NCBI GenBank assembly: GCA_038501625.1
Contig: JAZAYU010000115.1
Location: 524,501 to 588,500, forward strand
DNA from: Corbicula japonica
Taxonomy: Eukaryota; Mollusca; Bivalvia; Venerida; Cyrenidae
DNA: 64,000 nt
Direction of reading: 5' to 3'
Position numbers and translations under genes: made by a program. Numbering within the stretch: the stretch's first letter is position 1; the number at the start of each line of letters is the position of its first letter. The notes under the pieces were generated by a model. It was not told where the DNA came from. It ran no database searches and saw only the letters and a list, made by a program, of their open reading frames with translations. Shown piece after piece: positions 41,801 to 50,696 of the stretch.

Positions 41801-44800
41801 TTCACAGATTTTGACTATAAATCCTGAGATCCGGAGAATTAACTTAAAATCCTGAGATTTCGGATAAAATCCGGAGATTTGGCAGGCCTGGTATATTGAC
41901 GAGATAACACATGACACGACTACATGTGACATCAACACTGACACATGTTCAATAAAAAACGTGGAGTCACCAATATCTGAGAATAGTTTCAGAAACTTCC
42001 CTGTTTTTGATGACTCTGACGAGTATGACGCCACCCAGACGTCCGGAGTTGACGAGACAAGTAGGCCATTAACGTCAGGGTTCATGAACATTGGGGCAAT
42101 AGTTAACTTGTTACAGAGGAATATTAATGGTAGAGAATACATTCCAGGGGGTCTCAAAGAAAATGTGTATTTCGTGTTGAATAACAAAGAAAACCTTTCA
42201 TAAAGAGAGAAAAAACAAAGAAGTCAATTTAATGACGATTGTGGTATATGGGACACTTCCAAAGGAGCTTCTCCCAAAAGTTATTACCTGCAGACAGAAA
42301 ATAACGGTCTAAAGGCCATTTACTTTAAGAACGGGGTTTACTGCTTTAAGAGAGAAACGAAGGGTAAAGTTGAGTACATACCTATGGAAAGCCAGCCGGA
42401 CGCAAATAAAGTGCACGTGATACATAGATATTATACTAGACTTAAAAAAGACACTGCTTACCAAAAAAGAGCAACATGGTTGGGGGGAGAAAATCAGACT
42501 AGCAAGTCCGTTGTTGTGGAGTACGTGGGCAGGTTCCCGGGTCTCACTGCACATGGTAATTCTAAGCAACAGACAGAATACCAACGGACACCTGGTTACG
42601 TTATGTCCGAAATCAAAGAAATGTCTGGTAAAATGAACCCAGGACAAATCCTAAATAAACTTGCTAACAAGTACGATGAACTGACTCAGCCCACTGGCTT
42701 GCAACAGATTTATGACTTACAACATAGGGAAAGGAAAAACGACAAAAACATTGAAGGACACACACACAATTTCGCTGATCAGATTAGACATTTGGAGAAT
42801 TTGGTGTCCGAAAACAGTAAATTTGTCCGAGCAATAATTCGAACGAACGCAAAAACGCCTTGCATTGTTTTGTTCACGGATGAACAAATCGAAGATTTGA
42901 AAAACTTATGCTGTACAGGAAAGGCTATTCTCGGGGTTGACGAAACTTTCAATCTGTGCAAAATGCATGTCACAGTTACATGTTATAAACAAATCACCGT
43001 GACAAGAATGAAAAATGGTCAGCCACCCATCTTTTTAGGTCCTTTATACATTCACGACAACAGCGATTTTGAAACTTACAGTCACTTTTTCTATCAACTG
43101 AAACTGAAACTGATTGATACTCCATTGCACAAATTAGTAATAGGTTCTGACGATGAGAAAGCTCTTGTAAAGGCTATTACCTCCATTTTTCCTGAATCCA
43201 TGCACGTCTTGTGTACACGACATTTGCAAGAAAATGCGCGACATTTGTTGACTGACGATGCAGTCACTTTGAAAGACAGGCAACATTTTCTAGATTCGAT
43301 ATTTGGTACAGAAGGGTTGTCCACTGCCAATGACAGTGTATGCTACGCAGAAAAATCTAACGATATTGAAAGGGAGTTGGAGAAAATCTCTCCGAAATTT
43401 TAGTGTACTTAAACAAAAGGCTTAAAACTACAATAAAACAGAAGGTCACCGACCCTATCAATAAGAACACGATTGTTAGAAATTGGACGAACAATAACTG
43501 TGAATCCATGAACCACGTTTTGAAGCAAAACGTGGAATGGAAAGCAAAATCGTTGCCAGAGTTCATTTCCATAGTAGAACAGTACGTGACAGGACAATTT
43601 AAGGGCTTAAGGAGTGCTTTGGTATGTGTGGGGGAATTCAGGCTTGCAAAAACTCATGCTGCATTCCAGAAATCAAAAACTGAGTGGACAGAAATGTCAG
43701 ATAAGCAAAGATTAAATCATTATTCCAAGTTTCGACGTTATGTTTACAGCACAGACCGACTTGTTACGTCAACAGACGGCAAGACAGCTGTATTAGCTCC
43801 AAGGACAGACGGTTAAAAGCCCGGACAGAGAATGCGGAAAATAAATGCAAAAACACTAAAACACAAAAGACAAAAAAATGACGTTTGTACCGAATGAGCT
43901 GAATGCGTTCATGGTAAAGTAACTTCATACTTTACTATGAAACTTTCATACGCTGGTTTCCTCGTTTCGTGAGTTTCAGTATATTGTTACTTTAAAATGA
44001 ATACATCCTAGGATATGCTTCCAGTTAAAGTTATAGCGAAATATACACACGCTTGTTCCGTCGTTGGACATATCAATGTCTGTTCAATATACTGTTACTG
44101 GTGATTGACGTTAACGCAACCTTGAAAAAGAAATGTAATTAAACTGTTACTTGTAAATGCAACCTTGAAAAAGAAATGTTAAAATGTTATTTGTTTCCTG
44201 TACACTTTACATGTTGATAAAATGCAAAACAACTAATAAAATAATATTTTAGAAAATTTATTTGTCTTTAATTACATGTTACATATACTACATAAAATTA
44301 TCTGTACACATATTATTTACAGACTCAAAGGTACTTCGGTCTTTGTTGACAATAACCGTACAAGTTTTTTAATTTACAAACTATCATATACACTGTAAGT
44401 AATTGTGACACAAACATTCCGTATCACATTGATAAATTTTATGTATAACTTATCTGTAGATTAGATATTAGAAATAACGCGCAAATGAAATAAAACCGCC
44501 GATTTGAGTTTTGCCGTTCACGTGCATATGACACAAGCGCTCTGTAGCTTATTTACGAACGTGTATTTGCATAAACATAATAAATTTGACCTAATGTCTC
44601 AGTAACACACATACACCAAGTTTATTTGGAAAATGATGTTAACCTGTTACGAAATAGGCCGATTCCGGTAACAGTGAATTCAGCCCAACGTTTTATACCG
44701 TATCATAGGGCTTCGTCCAAGACGTTCAGTCGTCCGATTTCGATTCATATTTGCTTCTTGTTGATGTGATTACAACGATATCACAGTTTCATGCAATTTT

Positions 44801-47800
44801 GATACAACTTTAATGATATATTAAAGAAATATTGCGCCGCTTTGGAGTACATCGGTTCGCCGATCGCATGCATACATAATTTCAAAGTTGGCTTTATTAC
44901 ACAAACTTTTACTAGCATTAGGTTAACCAATTTCCTTCTCAATATTAATATCTTTACTTGTAAACGCCAAACAACATTTATTTCACTATATATTTTTACA
45001 TTTATAAGAAAAACGGGCCGATTTCGGTTTTTCGAGCCGATTTCGGTCCGATTTCAGTTTTTCCACTGATTTCGGTTAATCTAGTAACCCACACAGATGT
45101 GGTAGCTGATCTGGATCTACACTGGTCACACATGGGAAAAAAACTATTTCCCATGGAGTAAAGGGTTTAAAAAACATAAAAGTACAGTACAGAATCTTTT
45201 GTAACATTTGTTTATACTGGATGTGATACACATTATCAGTTATTAATCCCTTTTTCTCAAGAATCAATTGGGAATCCATGGACTCATGCAATTTTAAACA
45301 TAGATGGCATGTCTGGTTTTTCTAAAAAAAAAACAAACAACAACAACTAAAAATGTTTTATTTTTAATTACTTAATAACTTTTTAAGTTTTTATTCTAGT
45401 AAACTGTCTTTTTATAAATTCTGATACCATAGGACCCTGGGTTGCTCACCTGACAACAATTGCTCAATGCTTGCAAGAGTTGTGTGCAAGTGTGGTAAAA
45501 TCGAGTCAAAAAATAAAGCTGCTATTGTGGGGAAAAGGTCAAAATAGCTTACTTTGGCTCTTTCAAAGGCCATAACTCTGAAACCCATTATGGAATCTAG
45601 CTGGTTCAAGAAAGGAACAGAGATCTTATAGTAACTCAAGTATTGTACAAGTCTGGTTAAATTCAAATAAAAAATGAAGCTGCAATATGACAATTTCAAG
45701 AAAGGAACCAAGATCATATGGTAATGAAAATGAAGACTAAAATTAAGACCACTAGTGTGCAGACAAGCTTTTATTAAACCTTAACCTAGTGACCTAGTTT
45801 TCAAGGTCACATGACCCAGTTTCAAACTTGACCTAGATATCATTGAGATAAACATCTGACCAAGTTTGAAAAAGAGGACCAAAATTATATCCGCTACAGT
45901 GCCGACAAGCTATTTCTATAATTTGGCATAATGACATAGTTTTCAAGGTCATATGACCCAGTTTCGAACTTGACCTAGATATCATTGGGATAAAAATTCT
46001 GACCAAGCTTGAAGAAGATCGACCCAAAACTAAAACTGCTAGAGTGCGGACAAGCGTTTCCTAAAATTCAACCTATTGACCTAGGTTCCAAGGTCACATA
46101 ACCCAGTTTCGAACTTGAACTAGATGTAATTGAGATAAACATTCTGACCAAGTTTGAAGAAGATCGGACAAAAATCAAGACAGAGTGCGGAGAAGCTTTT
46201 TCAATAATTTGACCTTGTGACCTAGTTTTCAAGGTCACATGACCCACTTTCAAACATATCCTAGATATCATAGAGATAGATATTCTGACCAAGTTTGAAG
46301 AAGATCTGACCAAAATTAAGACTGTTAGAGTGCAGACAAGCTTTTTCTATAATTTGACCTAGTTACCTAGTTTTCAAAGTCAAATGAACCAGTTATGAAT
46401 TTGATCTAGATTATTGAGATAAACATTCTGACCAAGTTTGAAGAAGATTGGACCAAAATTAAGACCGCTAGATTCAGGGTTGGGCGGTAAATACCACCCC
46501 CGGTATTTACCGGTGGTATTTACCGGTATTTACCAGCCTGGAAAATACTCCCCAAAGTGGCAAATACTGGAAAATACTGGCAAATACTACACAGATGAGT
46601 TTTTTGCCTTAAAATACTGTAGAAATCTTAACTTAGTTGACTGTTATTAATGTATTATCATAATAATAATTAAATTACTCAGATATTTTATTTAAATTTC
46701 ATATCAGGTGATCACTTTAAGCACTTAAAGTAAAAATAAATCTTATAGAGCTGTCTTTTTTTTACTTAGAAACTAAAAATACAGCCGCTGAGAAAGTAAT
46801 GCTGATCCACCAGTCCTGTGCACCTGGCCATTGACACTTAACAAGCAAGGCCATAAGGTCTAGACTTTTAAAACAACATGTTTCATACAAGGGGCTGTAA
46901 TAGCCAGGGGCAACAAAGGCAACAGTAAAGTGTCATAATTTAATAACCTATACAATTTGTCTAGGTGCAAGTAAATGGTTGTTTATTGGTACGACAGCAG
47001 AAAGCTGTCAACCTGGTGTTCTGTTACAGATATCTTAGGGGGAATGAAGAGATTGACTGGAAGATAGGGACTTCTTTGCATCTAACCTTATTTTTTATTG
47101 TATTTAAGTATATTTATTTTGTAAGTTGTGTACATAACTTGTTTATATTAATTAAACTTAACCATCTAAAATGCTGACTCCATTATTGTAAATAATTGAA
47201 TTTTGAAGTTGTCCACAATCATGCTGACTATAAGGGATACATTGTATTGTATAAATTCCATGGGTGGTCAATTCAAATGACTACTTTTTCAGTACTTTAA
47301 AAATATTTATTTATTATGGATAAAGTGATAAAAGTGTTAAACTTAAGTATAAATATAATGGCAATTGATGGGTAAACTTGAAATTATCTATATGAATGCT
47401 GATATTAGGTAATGTTGTATAAATTCCAGACTGGTCAATTCAATTGACCAGTATTTGCCAGTAATTGCCAGTATTTGCCGGTAAATACCGGTAAATACCG
47501 CCGGCATGAAAAAACTCATATTTGCCGGCATTTTGCCAACCCTGGCTAGAGTGCGGACAAGCTTTTTCTTTAATTTGGCCTAATGACCTAGTTTTCAAGG
47601 TCAAATGACCCAGTTACAAACTTAACCAAGATATCATTGAGATAGACATTCTGACCAAGTTTGAAGAAGATCTGACCAAAATTAAGACTGTAAGAGTGCG
47701 AACAAGCTTTTTCTATAATTAGACCTAGTGACCTAGTTTTCAAGGTCACATGGCTCATTTTCAAACTTGAACTAGATGTCATTGAGATAAACATTCTGAC

Positions 47801-50632
47801 CACGCTAGAGTGCGGACAAGCTTTTCCTATAATTTGACCTAGTGACCTAGATTGCAAGGTCACATGACCCAGTTTGAACTTGACCAAGATATCATTGAGA
47901 TAGACATTCTGAGCAAGTTTGAAGAAGATCTGACCAAAATCAAGACCGCTAGAGTGCAGACAAGCTTTTTCTTTAATTTGACCCAGTGACCTAGTTTAAA
48001 GGGTCACATGATTCAGTTACGAACTTGATCTAGATATCATTGAGATAAACATTCTGACCACGTTTAAAGAAGATCGCACCAAAATTAAGACTGCTAGAGT
48101 GCGAACAAGCTTTTTCTATAATTTGACATAGTGACCTAGATTTCAAGGTCACATGACCCAGTTTCGAACTTGACCTAGATATCATTGAGATAAACATTCT
48201 GACCAAGTTTGAAGAAGATCGGATAAAAATTTAGACTGCTAGAGTGCGGACAACAATTGTGAAAGGATGGACGGACGGAAGCCAGACGCCGGACGAAGGG
48301 CGATCACAAAAGCTCACCATGTCACTATGTGACAGGTGAGCTAATAGAAATTAAAGGTAACAGTGAGTGCCTTTAAGCAAACTAATTTAGCATTGGTGAG
48401 CACCGCTGGTTAAACTGTTTATCCTATGCCCTTTACTTCATGGATACAGCATATATCCTATGAGTGAACCAGTGTACCTGTAGATTTGAATCAGCATGCA
48501 CATCTGTGCAGTCTGATCTGGATCTGTACTGTTTTTTTTTCTAAATTAGAAATAATCTGATGGATCTTAAAGAAAACAGTCTAGATCCTGATCAGACTGC
48601 TCAGATGTGCAGGCTGATCCAGATCTATGGAATATAAGGTGTATTAATGAAGTTAAAGCCCCAGTCCTAAACTTAAGTAAGAATATACTATTGAAAAATC
48701 ATATTTGTCCATATAGTCTACAATATATAAACTCTCTAACAGAACACAAAAGGTCTGATCGAATTCTTTCTTTTAGACGGGATTTTCAATGATATTTAGC
48801 ACCGACGAAGAGACCACTACATGCGCGATCTCGATTTCTGTGACGTTTCGGAAATCCTACTTTCGCTTTTAGTCGCGCGGACCAAATTTATTTTAGTAAA
48901 TTTAATTTATTGGCCCGAACTAATGCTGCAAATTTGTGCCTATAGTTCCAAATACATGTAATATTTCATACAAGAGCGGGTTAAATTGAAGTAATGCCGC
49001 TTTAAGGGTAACCTGAAAATTCTTCATCATAAGCCTCAGAAAAGCAAATAAACAGTATAATCAGGATAGAAACCTACCAGTATGCAGTCGTTTATGTACC
49101 TCCATCTTTGATTTAGGCATGGTGTGACCACAGATATCACATGTATGCGGAGCTTTCAGTGACTTGGCCTCCTCTAATGTTCTACGTTTACGACGTGTCT
49201 TTTTTTCTACCTGATTGTCACTTCTTTCCTTGCCACCTTTTATGACATCCGCTTCAGGTATTTTTGATTCAACCTTTTCTGCTCTACTTTGTAACAATGA
49301 TGACGTTTTGGAACAAATCTTAGTATCCTGTTCTGGTAGTGATGCTTTATTTTTGTCTCTATCATTATGTGAATGTTTCATATGCTTAATGAGGTTGAAA
49401 TTGCGCATAAACTTTTTGCTGCATATGTTACAATTATATTTCATTTTATCTTTATGTTTAAGCTGTTCATGTCTAAGGAGACCTTGGCTCATGGTGAATA
49501 CAGCACCACAAATTTCACACCTGCATTCATTCTTACCCGATTGGGTAGATTCAACAACAATTTCTTTACAGGTCTCTTGCGTAATATTCTCCAGTTTTAT
49601 TTTATTGTTTTCAGCACAATCTAAACTTCCCATTTGGTTTATATTTTCATTGGAGGTATTTTTATTACTAAATCTTTTACACGTTTTATTGGCATTTTTA
49701 CGTCTTTTCATATCTTTGACATCAAGTTTTTCTTTATTTTTATTTTGAAAATCTCCCTTGCGTTTCTTCGAAAGCTTTTCTTTTGAAGGGTATCTGGGAT
49801 TTGAGTTTGCAGATCCTTTTTGCTTTAAGGCTGTAACAACTTGTGATTTTTTGTTAGCTTGAGCTTCCATATTTATGAACAGTTTCCTAGGAGATTTTAA
49901 AGGGCATTCCCTAAAAGTTTCCTTCAGAGATTCCACAGGTGTTTCCCTGGGTGATTCCTTGGGTGATTCCCTGAGAGATTCCTTAGGAATTTCCTTGGGT
50001 GATCCCAAAATAGCTTCTTTGGGTGATTCCCTATCTGATTCTTCTTCAAAGTAGTCATCAGTTCTGTCTGAAACATACCCATCATTCTCCCTTGGCTCCA
50101 CCTTGACCTCACACAAGTTCTTGGCCTCACTTTGCAAATTAATTGTCCCATTGTTATGTGTTGTATTAGTACTCAGATCTGCAGATCTTCCAGTCTCTAC
50201 AGCAATAAATTCATTGTTGTTTTTATTTTTAGGAAATGCACACTCTTCATTCCCATGTGATTTAGCAATAGATTCATCCTGAGTATCAAATACACCTTCT
50301 CTGTTCAAAAACTCATCCTCTGTTTGTGTACACTGACAAATAGTATCATAGTGAGGAAATGCTGTTTTCATAGGGATGTCAAACTTGTAAGTTCTGCTAA
50401 ATGCATGACTTTCTGACATATGATTATGGAGACAGCAAATGGTCACAAATGTATCTGAACATTCACCACAGTGAAACAAGTCTTTAGTACTTTCTCCATC
50501 ATGTTTGGATGCTAATGAGCACATGTGCGAGACATTTTCGCAGGATTTGTGCTTTGGAACTGTCAGGGCTGTCTTTCTTCTGCCTTCTTGTTGTGCTCGT
50601 AGGATACTCGAAGTGTCTTGTTTAAGTGCCAT
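31716..50632 (-). CDS. C2H2 zinc-finger protein, four coding exons, complete, 1020 residues
   Basis: A probable nuclear DNA-binding regulator. Four exons join with matching phases to 1020 residues. There is one isolated finger near residue 54 (CGECSDTFVTICCLHNHM), then a serine/proline/lysine/glutamate-rich stretch (about 207-255, repeated ESPKE-like units). Lysine-rich nuclear-localisation-like runs include KKRKG and KKTRRKRR. Two fingers lie near 376-428, one near 496, and eight more run from about 524 to 740. Linkers such as HTGERPF and HTGKKPY are classic C2H2 linkers, and the two HTG linkers are split by introns. The C-terminal 280 residues are low in motifs and rich in Ser/Asn/Gln. An in-frame TAA lies 12 bases before the ATG. 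I do not recognise an orthologue. Introns total about 15 kb and are mostly transposons. Confidence 0.92.
33047..34042. mobile_element. 1.0-kb element with about 130-bp imperfect TIRs
   Basis: Starts TATATCCTTTCC, ends GGAAAGGATATA. Both arms hold ATTTAAACGTGACA, TTTTGACTTCCCAAAACCC and CCCGAAACGTATTTAAACG in inverted order. It lies in intron 3 of the zinc-finger gene. The centre is AT-rich with no coding sequence recognised. Confidence 0.72.
34114..34326. mobile_element. TTAA palindromic MITE copy
   Basis: TTAACCCTTTACTCTATATAC, then both inner palindromes, ending GATCTGGATCTACACTGTTT without the outer right end. It lies about 145 bases downstream of zinc-finger exon 3. Confidence 0.7.
34471..34663 (-). 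CDS. Zinc-finger gene exon 3
   Basis: Encodes GKKPYLCSICGAEFNHSANL then ATHTRCVHLQVKPYICNICG then GKYSKRSQLDDHVLSHSTER, two fingers. Acceptor TTACAG, donor GTAATT. It ends with two bases of an Arg codon completed in the last exon (FTC-R-YCGKSF). Confidence 0.94.
34688..34862. mobile_element. TTAA palindromic MITE copy, right end truncated
   Basis: TTAACCCTTCACTCCATATA, AACAGTGTCGATCCAGATCA and TTGGTCAGAAATAACCTAAC. It begins 25 bases upstream of the zinc-finger exon 3 acceptor, so it may overlap that intron's branch-point region. Confidence 0.7.
35010..36699. mobile_element. Array-bearing element, family 2 (ATCCCCCGCCGC ends)
   Basis: Left ATCCCCCGCCGC, right GCGGCGGGGGAT. Units of roughly 160-190 bp have TTGACCTTGAGCC, GTTGGAACATGGGTTCTGCA and TAAAGTTTCATGAAATTCC. 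GGACGGACGGAC lies at about 36630-36662, then the hairpin ATCCCCCATAG/CGGCGGGGGAT. The array is interrupted by about 580 bases of unrelated AT-rich DNA at 35582-36165. It lies in intron 2 of the zinc-finger gene. Confidence 0.72.
36828..36985. mobile_element. TTAA palindromic MITE fragment
   Basis: AATCTGATCTGGATCTACAT and GTGATCTGGATCTACACTGG are diverged inner parts. Lies in intron 2 of the zinc-finger gene. Confidence 0.5.
37207..38816. mobile_element. 1.6-kb transposon with CAGGCTGTCAACC ends
   Basis: Inverted ends CAGGCTGTCAACC / GGTTGACAGCCTG with a perfect 6-bp flanking repeat TTGTTT (37201-37206, 38817-38822). Subterminal copies of AAATATAGGAGAAATATAGG occur at both ends. The interior has no convincing coding sequence. 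Its right end lies 39 bases from the exon 2 donor of the zinc-finger gene. Confidence 0.78.
38856..39023 (-). CDS. Zinc-finger gene exon 2
   Basis: Encodes GERPFTCYLCGKGLISQNKL then SRHMLIHGECKRHTCEICGV then GFHMKYKLRMHMHIHT, two complete fingers. Acceptor TTACAG, donor G|GTTAGT, phases 1 and 1. A 1.6-kb transposon ends 39 bases downstream of the donor, and the MULE begins 177 bases upstream of the acceptor. Confidence 0.94.
39050..39199. mobile_element. TTAA palindromic MITE, left part, split by the MULE
   Basis: GGATCTAGATCAGCTGGCAC and AGTGTAGATCCTGATCATAC. It breaks at 39199 and resumes at 45089, so the MULE jumped into an older copy. Confidence 0.75.
39200..39945. repeat. MULE left terminal inverted repeat
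   Basis: Rich in CCGAAATCGG direct and inverted copies near the outer end. It pairs with 44345-45088 with a few percent mismatch by eye. Such long TIRs are a MULE hallmark. Confidence 0.85.
40533..40765 (+). CDS. MULE-encoded PHD-type zinc-finger exon
   Basis: Starts MDCVELPQSK. It carries CSLC, CYYC, HFKC and CKNC pairs in PHD-finger (C4HC3-like) spacing, ending just before a GTAAGTTG donor. PHD fingers read histone tails. A PHD module linked to a transposase suggests chromatin-guided insertion, which is inference. Joining to the next open segment (about 41081) is off by one base at a run of seven A, so the reading frame appears decayed there. Confidence 0.65.
41081..43816 (+). pseudogene. 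MULE transposase, broken
   Basis: Coding remnants run from about 41083 to 43816. The core at 42384-43403 has the MULE DDE-type pattern: GVDETFNLCKMHVTV, then FLGPLYIHDNSDFETYSHFF, LVIGSDDEKALVKAI and MHVLCTRHLQENARHLL (D...D...E-type with C-H pair). Four breaks are visible: a 632-bp nested element at 41259-41890, one in-frame TAA at 42201-42203, a one-base frameshift near 43400, and the poly-A slip near 41081. After the frameshift the protein continues as NWTNNNCESMNHVLKQ... to TDG at 43816. The few lesions suggest a fairly recent insertion. Confidence 0.82.
41259..41890. mobile_element. Nested 632-bp transposon in the MULE coding region
   Basis: Bounded by CAGGCCTGCCAAA and TTTGGCAGGCCTG and flanked by a perfect 6-bp repeat GTATAT (41253-41258, 41891-41896). 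Removing the insert and one repeat restores the surrounding reading frame, confirming the boundaries. It contains TTGTTG and GATGAT microsatellites and no coding sequence. Confidence 0.82.
44345..45088. repeat. MULE right terminal inverted repeat
   Basis: Inverse complement of the left TIR. It includes the shared TAACCTGTTACGAAATAGGC block (about 44640) and the outer CCGATTTCGGTTAATCTAGT. Confidence 0.85.
45089..45169. mobile_element. TTAA palindromic MITE, right part, split by the MULE
   Basis: Continues as GCTGATCTGGATCTACACTG to CATGGAGTAAAGGGTTTAA, the expected right half of the copy at 39050-39199. Confidence 0.75.
45444..48341. mobile_element. Array-bearing element, family 3 (GCTCACCTG ends)
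   Basis: Left end GCTCACCTGACAAC, right end GTGACAGGTGAGC. Inside are about 12 diverged units of roughly 130-150 bp containing CCTAGTTTTCAAGGTCACAT and TTCTGACCAAGTTTGAAGAA. Near the right end come GGACGGACGGA (about 48265) and the hairpin AGCTCACC...GGTGAGCT (48311-48341). A hAT-like element is nested at 46475-47544. It lies in intron 1 of the zinc-finger gene. Confidence 0.75.
46475..47544. mobile_element. hAT-like non-autonomous element (CAGGGTTGG ends), nested
   Basis: Starts CAGGGTTGGGCGG, ends TTTTGCCAACCCTG. 8-bp target repeats GCTAGATT / GCTAGAGT (7 of 8 match) sit in a family-3 array unit. Subterminal arrays of GGTAAATACCGG and ATTTGCCAGTA motifs lie at both ends. No transposase is seen. 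Confidence 0.78.
48425..48640. mobile_element. TTAA palindromic MITE copy (diverged)
   Basis: CCCTTTACTTCATGGATAC, GTAGATTTGAATCAGCATGC and TAGATCCTGATCAGACTGCT mark this copy. Confidence 0.58.
49078..50632 (-). CDS. Zinc-finger gene coding exon 1
   Basis: 518 codons from MALKQDTSS to ...KMEVHKRLHT plus one base. It holds four C2H2 fingers: ECSDTF near 54, CEICGAVFTMSQGLLRHEQ, CNICSKKFMRNFNLIKH and CDICGHTMPKSKMEVHKRLH. It ends at the HTG linker with donor GTAGGT. The middle encodes repeated S-P-K-E units written in DNA as a GGTGATTCC-type short repeat (plus strand about 49935-50035). Confidence 0.93.
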
Positions 50633-50687
50633 GTCAGCAGGTTACACGTTGGTTTTGTCAGTGATTTCCATCATCAGATCAATACAC
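50633..50687 (-). other. 5' UTR segment of zinc-finger exon 1
   Basis: Between acceptor TTTTTACAG (50688-50696) and the ATG there are 55 bases containing an in-frame TAA. At least one further upstream exon must exist beyond 50.7 kb. I could not place it with confidence. Candidate minus-strand donors GTAAGTC are at 54712-54706 and GTAAGTCA at about 53442-53435. Confidence 0.55.
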
Positions 50688-50696
50688 CTGTAAAAA

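Larger units (their letters stand above)
39200..45088 (+). mobile_element. MULE (Mutator-like) transposon with about 745-bp TIRs
   Basis: The ends match as inverted repeats from GTTACTAGATTAACCGAAAT at 39200 to its complement at 45088. The homology continues about 745 bases inward (to about 39945 and from about 44345). Between them lie a PHD-finger exon and MULE-transposase coding sequence on the plus strand. An imperfect 9-bp duplication, ACAGATG(C/T)G, is seen at 39191-39199 and 45093-45101. The right copy is offset by four bases, so the exact right end is uncertain. The insertion splits a palindromic TTAA MITE inside intron 1 of the zinc-finger gene. Confidence 0.88.

Noticed and set aside
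41961..42203. An 80-codon open frame as an independent gene
   Set aside because: It lies in the same frame as the MULE transposase core and is ended by a single stop codon. It is part of the broken transposase.
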